From an uncultured Rhodoblastus sp. (GTDB taxonomy: Bacteria > Pseudomonadota > Alphaproteobacteria > Rhizobiales > Beijerinckiaceae), in contig NZ_CAIUXT010000061.1 of assembly GCF_903903185.1 (NCBI RefSeq), forward strand, positions 1 to 64,000: a stretch of 64,000 bases of DNA, read 5' to 3'. Shown one piece after another: positions 8,765-20,589 of the stretch (positions are counted from its first letter, which is position 1; each line of letters opens with the position of its first letter). The notes under the pieces are model-generated. The model was not told the DNA's origin. It worked only from the letters and a program-made list of their open reading frames with translations, and did not search any database. Made by a program: the position numbers and the translations under genes.

Positions 8765-11547
8765 GCCTGCGAGAACTGGACTTCGGGACGCCGGTCAGGC
8801 GCGCGGCAAAAACCGTCGCGCTGACCATCGACGGCCGGAAAATCCGCGTGACCGAAGGGACCACGGTGTTGCGGGCGGCGGCGGAGGCCGGGATCATGAT
8901 CCCGAAACTCTGCGCCACCGATTCGCTTGAACCTTTCGGCTCCTGCCGGCTGTGCCTCGTCGAGATTTCCGGGCGGCGCGGCACGCCGGCCTCCTGCACG
9001 ACGCCGGTCGCCGAGGGCATGGAGATCGCCACCTCGACGCCGCGCCTCGCCGCTTTGCGCAAGGGGGTGATGGAGCTTTATATTTCCGATCATCCGCTCG
9101 ACTGCCTGACCTGTCCGACCAATGGCGATTGCGAATTGCAGGACATGGCGGGCGCGGTCGGCCTGCGCGAGGTGCGCTATGGTTTTGCGGGCGAAAACCA
9201 TCTCAAGGCGGAAAAAGACGTCAGCAATCCCTATTTCTCGTTCGACCCGTCGAAATGCATCGTCTGCTCGCGCTGCGTTCGCGCCTGCGCCGAGACGCAG
9301 GGGACTTTCGCGCTGACGGTGGAGGGGCGCGGCTTCGGCAGCAAGATCGTTCCCGGCGCGGCGGCCAATTTCATGGAATCGGAATGCGTTTCCTGCGGCG
9401 CCTGCGTGCAGGCCTGCCCGACGGCGACCCTGGTCGAGAAATCCATAGTGGCGCTGGGCCAGCCGGAACATGTGGTGGAAACCACCTGCGCCTATTGCGG
9501 CGTCGGCTGTTCGTTCCGCGCCGAAATGCAGGGCGAAACCGTGGTGCGCATGGTCCCGTCGAAAAGCGGCGGCGCCAATGCCGGTCATTCCTGCGTCAAG
9601 GGCCGTTTCGCCTGGGGCTATGCGACGCACAAGGACCGCCAGTTGTCGCCGATGATCCGCGAAAGCCATGAGGAGCCCTGGCGCAAGGTGAGCTGGGACG
9701 AGGCCATTCAATATAGCGCGCGGCGGCTCAAGGAGATTCAGGCCAGATATGGCGTCAAGTCGATTGGCGGCATCACCTCCTCGCGCTGCACCAACGAGGA
9801 GGTCTATGCGGTCCAGAAGATGATCCGCGCCGGCTTTGGCAACAACAACGTCGATACCTGCGCCCGCGTATGCCATTCGCCGACCGGCTATGGCCTCAAA
9901 CAGACCTATGGCACCTCCGCCGGCACGCAGGATTTCAAGAGCGTCGATCAGGCCGACGTCATCGTCGTCATGGGCGCCAATCCGAGCGCCGGCCATCCCG
10001 TCTTCGCCTCGCGGCTCAAGCGCCGGCTGCGAAAAGGCGCCAAACTCATCGTCATCGACCCGCGCGCCATCGAGATCGTCAAGGGCCCGCATGTCGAGGC
10101 GGCGGTGCATCTGCCTCTAAAGCCCGGCGGCAATGTCGCCATGATCAACGCGCTGGCCCATGTCGTCGTCACCGAAGGGCTGGTGGACGAGGCTTTCGTC
10201 GCCGAGCGCTGCGAAGCAGAAAATTTCCGCGCGTGGGCGGATTTCGTGGCGCGGCCCGAAAATGCGCCCGAAGCGCTCGCCGAGACTCTCGGCGTCCCGG
10301 CCCATGACATACGCACGGCGGCGCGGCTTTACGCCACGGGCGGCAATGGCGCGATCTACTATGGCCTCGGCGTGACAGAGCACAGTCAGGGCTCGACCAC
10401 GGTAATGGGCATCGCCAATCTCGCCATGGCCACCGGCAATATCGGGCGCGAGGGCGTCGGCGTGAATCCGTTGCGCGGGCAGAATAATGTCCAGGGCGCC
10501 TGCGACATGGGCTCCTTCCCGCATGAATTGACCGGCTATCGCCCGGTCGGCGACGACGACGCGCGGCAAAGTTTCGAGCGCGACTGGGGCCTTCCGCTCG
10601 ACCCCGAACCCGGCTACCGCATCCCCAACATGTTCCATGCGGCGATCGAGGGCGACTACAAGGCGATGTTCGTTCATGGCGAGGACATCGCCCAGTCCGA
10701 CCCCAATACCCATCATGTCACGCAGGCCTTGCGCGCGCTCGAACTCCTGATCGTGCAGGATCTATTCCTCAACGAGACGGCGGCCTTCGCCCATGTCTTC
10801 CTGCCGGGAACGTCTTTTCTGGAGAAGGACGGCACTTTCACCAATGCCGAGCGGCGCATCAATCGCGTCCGCACGGCCATGGCGCCCAAGACCGGCAAGC
10901 ACGAATGGCAGGTCGCCGCCGAGATCGCCACCGCCATGGGCTATCCCATGCACTGGAATTCGGCGTCCGAGATCATGGACGAAATCGCGCGGCTGACGCC
11001 GACTTTTTCCGGCGTCTCGTTCGCGCGTCTCGACGCCGAGGGCAGTCTGCAATGGCCCTGCGACGAGGCCGCGCCTCATGGCACGCCGCTGATGCATGTC
11101 GATGGTTTCGAGCGCGGCAAAGGCAATTTCGTGATCACCGAATTCGTGCCGACCACCGAGCGCACGACGCGCGAATTTCCGCTGTTGCTGACCACCGGGC
11201 GCATCCTGTCGCATTATAATGTCGGGGCGCAGACACGACGCACCGACAATGTCGTCTGGCACGCAGAAGACGTGCTGGAAATCCATCCCTTCGACGCCGC
11301 CGAGCGCGGCGTCGCCGACGGCGACTGGGTGTCGCTGGCGAGCCGCATGGGCGCAACCTCGCTGCGCGCCGAAATCACCGGGCGCGTGCCGCAGGGCGTG
11401 GTCTACACCACCTTTCATCATCCGGTGACGGGCGCCAATGTGGTGACGACCGACAATTCCGACTGGGCGACCAATTGTCCCGAATACAAGGTCACGGCGG
11501 TCGAAGTCCGGCTCGCCAATTCCCTTGTCGTCAGAGCCGCCGAGTAA
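8761..11547 (+). CDS. fdsA: NAD-dependent formate dehydrogenase, alpha (catalytic, molybdenum) subunit
   Basis: A 928-residue catalytic subunit that oxidises formate to CO2 at a bis-MGD molybdenum centre. The N-terminus holds the iron-sulfur relay: [2Fe-2S] ligands C51, C62, C65, C79; a His-Cys3 cluster (H111, C115, C118, C124); two ferredoxin-type 4Fe-4S sets (C166-C176 and C209-C219); and a further cluster (C243, C246, C250, C278). The Mo ligand is C371, followed by the catalytic H372, in CARVCHSPT. It is a cysteine enzyme with no in-frame TGA, so not a selenoprotein. A C-terminal MopB/molydopterin-binding domain ends the chain. No Tat signal: cytoplasmic. Confidence 0.96.
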   Translation: MSLRELDFGTPVRRAAKTVALTIDGRKIRVTEGTTVLRAAAEAGIMIPKLCATDSLEPFGSCRLCLVEISGRRGTPASCTTPVAEGMEIATSTPRLAALRKGVMELYISDHPLDCLTCPTNGDCELQDMAGAVGLREVRYGFAGENHLKAEKDVSNPYFSFDPSKCIVCSRCVRACAETQGTFALTVEGRGFGSKIVPGAAANFMESECVSCGACVQACPTATLVEKSIVALGQPEHVVETTCAYCGVGCSFRAEMQGETVVRMVPSKSGGANAGHSCVKGRFAWGYATHKDRQLSPMIRESHEEPWRKVSWDEAIQYSARRLKEIQARYGVKSIGGITSSRCTNEEVYAVQKMIRAGFGNNNVDTCARVCHSPTGYGLKQTYGTSAGTQDFKSVDQADVIVVMGANPSAGHPVFASRLKRRLRKGAKLIVIDPRAIEIVKGPHVEAAVHLPLKPGGNVAMINALAHVVVTEGLVDEAFVAERCEAENFRAWADFVARPENAPEALAETLGVPAHDIRTAARLYATGGNGAIYYGLGVTEHSQGSTTVMGIANLAMATGNIGREGVGVNPLRGQNNVQGACDMGSFPHELTGYRPVGDDDARQSFERDWGLPLDPEPGYRIPNMFHAAIEGDYKAMFVHGEDIAQSDPNTHHVTQALRALELLIVQDLFLNETAAFAHVFLPGTSFLEKDGTFTNAERRINRVRTAMAPKTGKHEWQVAAEIATAMGYPMHWNSASEIMDEIARLTPTFSGVSFARLDAEGSLQWPCDEAAPHGTPLMHVDGFERGKGNFVITEFVPTTERTTREFPLLLTTGRILSHYNVGAQTRRTDNVVWHAEDVLEIHPFDAAERGVADGDWVSLASRMGATSLRAEITGRVPQGVVYTTFHHPVTGANVVTTDNSDWATNCPEYKVTAVEVRLANSLVVRAAE

Positions 11548-12347
11548 TGGGCGCGCCTTTGCCCGCGCCGCCGGGACGCGCGGAGCCGCGCGCTGCGGGA
11601 ACCGCCTTTGGCGGCGCCGCGAACGGCCCCGTCGAGTGGGTGCTGCCGGAAGAGGCGCCGGTGTCGCTGGTCTATAACGGGCGGCCCTTCGGCGTGATGC
11701 TGGCGAGCCCTTCCGATCTCGAGGATTTCGGCCTCGGCTTTTCGCTGGCCGAACGCATCATTGCGCGTCCCGCCGAAATGGAGTCCATCGAGGTCACGCA
11801 AGGCGAACAGGGTTTTGTGCTGTCGATGCGCATTCTGTCCGAACGCGCCGCCCTGGTCGCGGGCCGGCGCCGGGCGCTCGACGCGCGCTCGGGCTGCGGG
11901 TTGTGCGGCATCGAAAGCCTCGACGCCTTTCACGCCGCCCTGCCGAACGTCGTCGCGCCGGACCTCGCGCCCGAAGCGATCCTGCGCGCCTTCGCCGATT
12001 TTCGCGCGCATCAGCCGATGCGGGCGCGCGATCGCTCGGTCCATGGCGCGGCCTGGTGCGGGCGCGACGGCGTGTTCAAACTGGTGCGCGAGGACGTCGG
12101 CCGGCACAGCGCGCTCGACAAGCTGATCGGCGCGATGGCGCGCGACGGCCATGATCCGCGCGACGGGTTCGCGCTGCTATCGAGCCGCTGCGGCTTCGAA
12201 CTGGTGCAGAAGGCGGCGGCGGTGGGCATCGGCTTTCTCGCCTGCGTCTCGGCCCCGACATCGCTGGCGCTCGACAAGGCGCGCGCCTGCGGCATGGGCC
12301 TCGCCTGCGCCACGCGCGACGGCGGCTTGGTGCGGCTCACGCCGTAA
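11547..12347 (+). CDS. fdhD: Formate dehydrogenase accessory sulfurtransferase FdhD (FdsC)
   Basis: A 266-residue FdhD-family protein. It transfers sulfur to the molybdenum cofactor before insertion into FdsA. The sulfur-carrying CxxC motif is C117-G-L-C120, and the family block DVGRHSALDK is present. The ATG shares its first base with the last base of the fdsA stop, so translation is probably coupled. It is the last gene of the operon: the small delta subunit gene fdsD, often next, is not seen before the converging cbbX. Confidence 0.93.
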   Translation: MGAPLPAPPGRAEPRAAGTAFGGAANGPVEWVLPEEAPVSLVYNGRPFGVMLASPSDLEDFGLGFSLAERIIARPAEMESIEVTQGEQGFVLSMRILSERAALVAGRRRALDARSGCGLCGIESLDAFHAALPNVVAPDLAPEAILRAFADFRAHQPMRARDRSVHGAAWCGRDGVFKLVREDVGRHSALDKLIGAMARDGHDPRDGFALLSSRCGFELVQKAAAVGIGFLACVSAPTSLALDKARACGMGLACATRDGGLVRLTP

Positions 12348-12355
12348 TACCAAGT

Positions 12356-12459
12356 CTCCTTAATCGCGACACGTCGCGATTAAGGAGGTCCCTCGCATAA
12401 GCTCGGCGTCGCGTTCGCTCCTAACCCGGATTCGGAAGTCATGACTTCCGAATCCGGGT
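12356..12459. repeat. Double-hairpin intergenic repeat, family 1, copy A
   Basis: Lies between the convergent fdhD and cbbX. It contains a perfect 14-base inverted repeat with a 4-base loop (12356-12369 / 12374-12387) and a perfect 36-base palindrome (12424-12459) centred on GTCATGAC. The same plan, in the same orientation and with clearly alignable spacer sequence, recurs at 50674-50773. It may act as a bidirectional terminator here. It probably belongs to a dispersed, non-coding repeat family. Confidence 0.75.
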
Positions 12460-12501
12460 AGCATACCATCCGCCCATTGGCGCCATCCGGCGCGAAAAAC
12501 G

Positions 12502-13425
12502 TTACGGATTTTTCCTTTCATGGGCGAGGCCGCCGGCGAAGACGCGGCTGCCGCGAATATCCTCGGCCCGCAAGGTCGAAAGCTCCTTCGCGCCCACCGG
12601 ACCCGGAGTCTCGAACAACCGGCTGGCGTGCCGCAAACGCGCGCGGTCGAGCGCATTGCGGATTGAGCGGGCATTGGCGAAATGGGGCAAGACGCGGCGC
12701 GCGGCGATGTAATCGCCCATGGCGGCGCGCGCGTCGTCGTCGAACCCGTAGTCGCCCCGCGCCAGCATGGTTTCGGCGATGCGCAGCAATTCGCCGTCGG
12801 AATAATCGGGAAATTCGACATGATGGGCGATGCGCGAGCGAAAGCCCGGATTGCTGGCGAAAAACCGGTCCATGCGGTCGGCGTAGCCGGCGAGGATCAC
12901 CACCAGATCGTCGCGATGATTTTCCATCACCTGAAGCAGGATTTCGATCGCCTCCTGGCCGTAGTCGCGCTCGTTGTCGGGCTTGTAGAGATAATAGGCC
13001 TCGTCGATGAACAGCACGCCGCCCATGGCTTTTTTCAGCACCTCGCGGGTTTTCGGCGCGGTGTGGCCGATATATTGGCCGACCAGATCGTCGCGCGTCA
13101 CCGAAACCAGATGGCCCTTGCGGACATAGCCGAGCCGGTGCAGCAGGCCCGCCATTTTCAGCGCCACCGTGGTCTTGCCGACGCCGGGATTGCCGGTGAA
13201 ACTCATGTGCAGCGTCGGCGTCTCATCCCCGAGCCCGAGCTTTCCGCGCGCGCGATGGACCAGCAGCAGCGCTGCGGTCTCGCGAATGCGCTGCTTGACC
13301 GGAGCGAGGCCGATCAGTTCGCGATCGAGTTCCTCAAGGATTTCGGCGACGCCGGAGGATTTGAAATCTTCCCGCAGATCGACGGCGTCGGCAACGGCGG
13401 CGGGCGCGGCGGCAATTTCGTTCAT
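12502..13425 (-). CDS. cbbX: Red-type RuBisCO activase CbbX
   Basis: A 307-residue AAA+ ATPase that remodels inhibited red-type RuBisCO by pulling on the large-subunit C-terminus. Walker A is GNPGVGKT (residues 78-85) and Walker B is [10 protein letters not shown] (D141, E142). The start at 13425 gives the family-typical N-terminus; the frame stays open 33 codons further upstream but that extension is arginine-rich and not conserved-looking. It sits last in the cbb operon, 135 bases after cbbS, as in other form IC operons. RuBP-dependent activation is known for the family. Confidence 0.95.
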   Translation of the reverse strand: MNEIAAAPAAVADAVDLREDFKSSGVAEILEELDRELIGLAPVKQRIRETAALLLVHRARGKLGLGDETPTLHMSFTGNPGVGKTTVALKMAGLLHRLGYVRKGHLVSVTRDDLVGQYIGHTAPKTREVLKKAMGGVLFIDEAYYLYKPDNERDYGQEAIEILLQVMENHRDDLVVILAGYADRMDRFFASNPGFRSRIAHHVEFPDYSDGELLRIAETMLARGDYGFDDDARAAMGDYIAARRVLPHFANARSIRNALDRARLRHASRLFETPGPVGAKELSTLRAEDIRGSRVFAGGLAHERKNP

Positions 13426-13560
13426 GATCGTCGTTCCTGAAAAACGGCGGGACCGGCGGCGCGGGCCCCGCCAGGGCAAGAGACTCCGACGGATCGAGCG
13501 TGCGAAATCGAAGCAAGAATCCACACGCTCTTCAGGCGGCGGCGCGCAAGCCTGCCCGGC

Positions 13561-13947
13561 TCAGGCCCTGGTAATGGCGACATTCACCGTGCGTCCGGCG
13601 ACTTCGGTCCGGGTCATGACGAAACTCGGTTCGACCTTTGGCCGGTTGACGATGAAGGACATCCGCACGGTTTCGAAACCGCGCGTCGAATCGAAGGCGA
13701 TGAGCTTGATATAGCTGTCTGGATTGGCCTTGCGGCAGGCCGCCAGCTCCAGCATCACCCCGGCGGGGTCTCTCAGGTCGAACATGGGATGGCCCCACAT
13801 TTCCCAAAAGATGTTGCGCGGATGCGGATCGTCGGTGAATTCGATGCCGACGGCCCAGTCCTTGGACAGGCAATAATCGATCTGTGCGCGAATCTGGTCG
13901 TCGGTCAGATCGGGCAGAAAGGAAAAACAGCCTTGGGTGATTCGCAT
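13561..13947 (-). CDS. cbbS: RuBisCO small subunit, form IC (red type)
   Basis: A 128-residue small subunit, starting [19 protein letters not shown], which is the classic red-type N-terminus. Blocks such as [11 protein letters not shown] and the extended C-terminus are those of form IC/ID small subunits, longer at the tail than green-type ones. It assembles with CbbL into the L8S8 holoenzyme. The start follows an AAGGA ribosome binding site and lies 38 bases behind cbbL; the two are surely cotranscribed. Confidence 0.97.
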   Translation of the reverse strand: MRITQGCFSFLPDLTDDQIRAQIDYCLSKDWAVGIEFTDDPHPRNIFWEMWGHPMFDLRDPAGVMLELAACRKANPDSYIKLIAFDSTRGFETVRMSFIVNRPKVEPSFVMTRTEVAGRTVNVAITRA

Positions 13948-13985
13948 GTCATGTTCCTTTGCGTTCGATGGGCTTTCGCCCGCGA

Positions 13986-16428
<2,443 letters not shown>

Positions 16429-16436
16429 GGCGGACC

Positions 16437-17504
16437 TCAGTTTTGCAGGAGGCCGCGCTGGCCGGACGGCGGCGCGCTTTCGGTCTTTGCCTGGGCGCCT
16501 TTGAAACAGGCCGCCACCCGCGCAACCAGTTCGGTCGAGCCGAACACCAGGGCGCTGCGCTGGTGGAGCGAGGCCGTGGTCTTGTCGAGAAGGCGCGCCA
16601 CGCCATCGGTCGCGGCGCCGCCGGCCTGCTCGATCAGAAAGGCGATCGGGAAAGCCTCGTAAAGGAGGCGCAAGCGACCGTTTTCATAGCCCTTGCGCCG
16701 ATCCGACGGATAGAGATAAACTCCGCCTCGCCGAAGGATGCGATGCGCCTCGGCGGCCACGCAGGCGAGCCAGCGCATGTTGAAGTCCTTGCCCTTCGGA
16801 CCGTTTCCGCCCCGCACGCACTCGTCGATGAAATCGCGGATCGGATCGGGCCAGTGGCGGTAATTGGAGGCGTTGATCGCAAACACAAGTGTCGCCGCCG
16901 GAGGGCTCAGATCGCCGCCGGAGCGCCGGAACGCATTGGCCGCCGGATCGAGGATGAATTGCGCGACGCCCGAGCCGAGCGTCAGGATCAGGGCGGTGTG
17001 CGGTCCGTAAAGGATATAGCCCGCCGCGACCTGATCGGCGCCGCGCCGCAGGAACGAAGCCGTCGCGCCTTCGGCCGCGACCGGAAAAACCGCGAAAATC
17101 GTGGCGATCGCCAGATTGAGTTCGATATTCGCCGAGCCGTCGATCGGATCGCAGGCGACCGCCAGCGCGCCTTGCGGATCGAGCGTCAGAATGGCTTCCG
17201 ACTCCTCGGACGCATAAAAGGCCACCGGGGTTTTCCTCAGGGCGTCCAAAATCATCCGGTCGGCGATGAGGTCGAGCCGCTTCTGGTCGTCGCCGTCCTG
17301 GTTGGTCTGTCCGACATCGGCGCCGAGTTGACCGGCCAGGGATTCGGCCGCCACCAGCCGCGCGATCTCTCCCCCCGCCTGCGCCATGGCCCCGATGCAC
17401 CGGGCCAGAGCGCCGCGGCCAATATCCGCCCCCGCCCAGTTCGCGAGAAAAAACGCGAGGCCGTCATCCTTGGCCTGCAAGGCCGGCGCTGTCTGCGCAC
17501 CCAT
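16437..17504 (-). CDS. cbbF: Fructose-1,6-bisphosphatase, class I
   Basis: A 355-residue class I FBPase that hydrolyses fructose 1,6-bisphosphate (bacterial Calvin-cycle forms often also act on sedoheptulose 1,7-bisphosphate). The metal and phosphate site CDPIDGSANIE is clear, as is the YPSDRRKGYENGRLRLLYE region. The ATG at 17504 is chosen for its strong GGGGAGGG site at good spacing; 15 more in-frame codons lie upstream. First gene of the cbb operon, divergent from cbbR. No transketolase, aldolase or CbbY gene accompanies it in this window. Confidence 0.95.
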   Translation of the reverse strand: MGAQTAPALQAKDDGLAFFLANWAGADIGRGALARCIGAMAQAGGEIARLVAAESLAGQLGADVGQTNQDGDDQKRLDLIADRMILDALRKTPVAFYASEESEAILTLDPQGALAVACDPIDGSANIELNLAIATIFAVFPVAAEGATASFLRRGADQVAAGYILYGPHTALILTLGSGVAQFILDPAANAFRRSGGDLSPPAATLVFAINASNYRHWPDPIRDFIDECVRGGNGPKGKDFNMRWLACVAAEAHRILRRGGVYLYPSDRRKGYENGRLRLLYEAFPIAFLIEQAGGAATDGVARLLDKTTASLHQRSALVFGSTELVARVAACFKGAQAKTESAPPSGQRGLLQN

Positions 17505-17612
17505 CGGAGACCCTCCCCCACGCCGCTTTTGCCGGAGCGTTGGAGACAACTTGGCGCCGGTGCGGCAAAAAAGAAATTTAATATTATTGAATTATCTTTT
17601 AGTTTATCTAAA
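17505..17612. promoter_or_regulatory. cbbF/cbbR divergent promoter with LysR-type dyad
   Basis: This 107-base gap between the divergent cbb operon and cbbR is strikingly AT-rich from about 17570. A perfect dyad TTTAG-N5-CTAAA (17598-17612) has T-N11-A spacing and touches the cbbR start codon, which would allow autorepression. A second, looser TTTAA-N5-TTGAA element precedes it (about 17578). Both are candidate CbbR sites, by analogy with other cbb operons. Confidence 0.55.
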
Positions 17613-18586
17613 TGACCGACCTTCGCGGACTCACCCGGAAACAATTGCGCGCGCTGGTCGCCACCGTCGAGCGCGCTTCCGTCAGCCGGGCCGCCGAGAC
17701 CCTCAACGTCACGCCGCCGGCGGTGAGCGTGCAGTTGAAACTGCTCGAGGAAACCATTGGCGCGCCGCTGTTTCACCGCGATACGGCGACGCCGTTCGCG
17801 CCGACCGAAATCGGCGTCGAACTGGTCGGATTGGCCAGGGATTTCGAACGGCTGACGGCGCGCGCCGCCGAAAGAATCGACGCCCTGCGCTCCGGCGCGG
17901 CCGGCGTGCTGGTATTCGGCGTCGTCTCCACCGGCAAATATCTCGCCCCCTCCTTCGTCGCGGCTTTCGGTCGTGAATTTTCCGCCGTGCGCGTCAAACT
18001 GTCTATCGGCAATCGCGAGGACATTATTCGCGGCCTCGAGCGCGACGAATACGACCTCGCGATGATGGGCCGTCCGCCGGCGCATCTGCGCCTCGAAAGC
18101 GCGATCCTAGGCGACCATCCCCATATTCTGATCGCGCCGCCGGGACACCGGCTGGCGCGCGACGAACATATTCTGGCCGAGGATCTGCTCGCCGAGCGCT
18201 TTCTCGCCCGCGAGCAAGGTTCGGGCACGCGGCTTTTGATGGAGCGTTTTCTCGACCGGATCGGCTCGGGACGCCAGTTCGACATCGCCGAAATGGGCAC
18301 CAATGAAACCATCAAGCAATCGGTCATGGCCGGGCTCGGGCTGGCGATCATCTCGGCCCATACATGCCTGACCGAAATCGCCGACGGCCATCTGATTGCC
18401 CTGCCGGTGGCGGGCCTGCCGCTGGTGCGGCAATGGTTCCTGTTGCGCCGCGCCGATCGCACGCCAAACATGGCGACGCTGCGCTTCAAGGATTTTCTGC
18501 TGCGCCGGTCCGCCGATCTCTTGCCCAAATGGCCCTGCGAGAATCGCTCCCCCTCACGCGCCATCACCGAACCGACGTGGTTGTGA
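17612..18586 (+). CDS. cbbR: LysR-type regulator of CO2 fixation, CbbR
   Basis: A 324-residue LysR-family protein, divergent from the cbb operon, which is the standard place for cbbR. The helix-turn-helix covers VSRAAETLNVTPPAVSVQL (residues 24-42). The effector domain resembles CbbR in carrying the SVMAGLGLAIISAHT block near residue 235. In known systems CbbR activates cbb genes in response to metabolites such as RuBP or NADPH. The start codon overlaps a T-N11-A dyad. No ribosome binding site is obvious. Confidence 0.92.
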   Translation: MTDLRGLTRKQLRALVATVERASVSRAAETLNVTPPAVSVQLKLLEETIGAPLFHRDTATPFAPTEIGVELVGLARDFERLTARAAERIDALRSGAAGVLVFGVVSTGKYLAPSFVAAFGREFSAVRVKLSIGNREDIIRGLERDEYDLAMMGRPPAHLRLESAILGDHPHILIAPPGHRLARDEHILAEDLLAERFLAREQGSGTRLLMERFLDRIGSGRQFDIAEMGTNETIKQSVMAGLGLAIISAHTCLTEIADGHLIALPVAGLPLVRQWFLLRRADRTPNMATLRFKDFLLRRSADLLPKWPCENRSPSRAITEPTWL

Positions 18587-18661
18587 CGCACTTCGACGGT
18601 TGCTTACTCCTCGGGTTTTCAAGCCTTTTAAATTGGACATGGCCATTGAGACGCAAGGATA

Positions 18662-19633
18662 ATGGGCCAACGGCGACAAGGGCAGACGATGAATAGCGAG
18701 GGTTCGGGTCTCGACGCGGAGTCCATTCTGCAACGTTTCGACCGGAGTTCGTCCGACGCGCTGCTTCAGTCGATCGCCCGGGAATTGTTGCGTCTGGACG
18801 AGGCCAATGCACTGTTGCAGGCGCGTCTGAGCGCCATGGAATCGCTGCTGGCGCTGTCCGACCGCATCGCCGCGTCGCAGGAGCCGGAGTTCGCCGCTCC
18901 CTATCCGGACAAAATCGCAATCGACGCAGCCGATTCGTTTCTCGGCGCGCTGGGATTTTACGAACTCGAGCACGACATGGACGGATTGCCGTTTCGCTGG
19001 TCGGGGCCGGATCGGCAATTCTCGTTCCAGCTTTTCGTCAACCGGCAGGAGCCTTGCTATTTCGACCTCACGTTCGGGCAGTTTTTTGCCGAGGCGCCCA
19101 TCGACCGTCTGCAATGTCGCGTCGATGGCGAAAACGTCGAACTGTCGCTGGAAGGCGCCCGGGGTCGCTATCAGGCAAGCGGCGTCCTGCCCCCCCGCAA
19201 GGATCGGGGCGGCACCCTGTTGACTTTCGTCTGCCCGGAAATGGCTTCCCCGGAATCGCTCGGTTATGCCGATCGCCGTCTGCTCGGCCTGACTTTTTAC
19301 CGCTTGACGGCGGACAAGCAGGCGCCGTCGCCGGCGACCGCCGAGCCGAGGTTTTCCGCCGGGGCGACGGCCCGGGCGGTCGACTCCGGCGATTCAGCCA
19401 AAAGCGACACGACGACTCCGCCATCGATTTCGCCCTTGCCGCCCGTCGAATCCGGACCGGCGCCGAGCCTGTCCGCGATCCAGATCGCGGCGACCGGGCA
19501 AGTTCTGGCCGGCGCTGTCGCGCAGGGCGCGGGGATGGGCGAGGAAGCGCTCGAAAGAGAGGCCGACAAGCCGATTTCGCAGAACATCGTGTTTTCCGCC
19601 GGTCGTCTCCAGGTCAGGAAAGAGGGAGGGTGA
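18662..19633 (+). CDS. Conserved-context protein of unknown function, first gene of a glycan locus
   Basis: I do not recognise this 323-residue protein. Residues 35-75 are leucine-rich and helical, possibly a short coiled coil. Residues 85-230 look like a globular, beta-rich domain with many aromatic residues. Residues 230-300 are a low-complexity Pro/Ser/Ala linker, and there is no signal peptide or membrane segment. The start could be ATG 18662 or ATG 18689; neither has an ideal ribosome binding site. Its stop overlaps the start of the following glycosyltransferase, so the two are coupled. A role as a partner or targeting protein for the transferases is only inferred from position. Confidence 0.6.
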   Translation: MGQRRQGQTMNSEGSGLDAESILQRFDRSSSDALLQSIARELLRLDEANALLQARLSAMESLLALSDRIAASQEPEFAAPYPDKIAIDAADSFLGALGFYELEHDMDGLPFRWSGPDRQFSFQLFVNRQEPCYFDLTFGQFFAEAPIDRLQCRVDGENVELSLEGARGRYQASGVLPPRKDRGGTLLTFVCPEMASPESLGYADRRLLGLTFYRLTADKQAPSPATAEPRFSAGATARAVDSGDSAKSDTTTPPSISPLPPVESGPAPSLSAIQIAATGQVLAGAVAQGAGMGEEALEREADKPISQNIVFSAGRLQVRKEGG

Positions 19634-20589
19634 CTTTGGTCTCGGCGAAGCCCCGGATCTGTGCGTGCATCTGCACCTACCAGCGTTACGATCTCCTGCC
19701 CAGGGCGGTGGAGAGCCTCGCAAGGCAGACGCTGACGAAAGATCGTTATGAAATTCTGATCGTCGATAATTCGCCCGATTTCGCCAAGGCGGAGGCTTTC
19801 GGGCAAGCCTTCGAAACGTTTGAAAATCTGCGCTATGTCGTCGAACGGACGCCGGGCCTGTCGAACGCGCGCAATGTGGCGGCGGGTTTGAGCAAGGCGC
19901 CGGTCATCGCCTTCATCGACGACGACGCCGTCGCCGCGCCGAACTGGGCGGAAGAAATTCTGCGGGCCTTCGAAATTTTCGGACCCGCGACCATGATCGT
20001 TGGCGGCAGGGTCGATCCGATCTGGCAAGCGCCGCGGCCCGCGTGGCTTCACGATTCGATGCTCGGCAATCTGTCGGTCGTCGATTGGGGCGGCGAAGCG
20101 CGCATCGCGGCCCCGGAGGAATGGGTCGCCGGCACCAATATCGCGCTGCGGGTCGAGGCCATCCTGCAAAACGGCGGCTTTTCGAGGAACCTGGGACGTA
20201 TCGGCTCCGGCTCCTCCCTGCTCAGCAACGAGGAGGTCCAGCTGGTCGAAACCATCCGCGCCGCGGGCGGCAAACTGGTCTATGCGCCCGACGCCCGCGT
20301 CAATCATCTGGTCGACCGGCGGCGGCTGACCAAGACCTGGTTTCGCAAGCGCGCCGCCTGGCAGGCCTTTTCCGATTTCATGATGGACCCCGACCGCCGC
20401 ACCGCCGAGGCGAGCCGGCAATGGCCCGATCTTGTCCGCTATTTCAACGCCATGCCGCCGCATGAACGCACGATTCGCGGGTTGCTCTTCGAGACCGACG
20501 ACCCGGACCTGTTCCGCTGGCAGACCGGCGCGGTCTATATGCTGACGACCTTGGCTCTGGCCGGATTCGAGGGAGTCGAGCTTGCCTGA
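19630..20589 (+). CDS. Family 2 glycosyltransferase
   Basis: A protein of about 319 residues with a GT-A fold of family GT2. The N-terminal strand CACICTYQRYDLLPRAVESL, the nucleotide-binding VDNSPD and the metal-binding IDDDA motif (about residue 95) are typical, and NARNVA precedes it. No ATG is available near the expected start. Either GTG at 19630, overlapping the previous stop (GTGA), or TTG at 19636, better spaced after GGGAGGG, begins translation. It ends 8 bases inside the next gene. It transfers a sugar to an unknown acceptor, probably at the cytoplasmic face of the membrane. Confidence 0.85.
   Translation: MTLVSAKPRICACICTYQRYDLLPRAVESLARQTLTKDRYEILIVDNSPDFAKAEAFGQAFETFENLRYVVERTPGLSNARNVAAGLSKAPVIAFIDDDAVAAPNWAEEILRAFEIFGPATMIVGGRVDPIWQAPRPAWLHDSMLGNLSVVDWGGEARIAAPEEWVAGTNIALRVEAILQNGGFSRNLGRIGSGSSLLSNEEVQLVETIRAAGGKLVYAPDARVNHLVDRRRLTKTWFRKRAAWQAFSDFMMDPDRRTAEASRQWPDLVRYFNAMPPHERTIRGLLFETDDPDLFRWQTGAVYMLTTLALAGFEGVELA

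Noticed and set aside
8761-11547. FdsA as a possible selenoprotein
   Set aside because: The molybdenum ligand is a normal Cys (C371) and no in-frame TGA with a SECIS-like hairpin is present.
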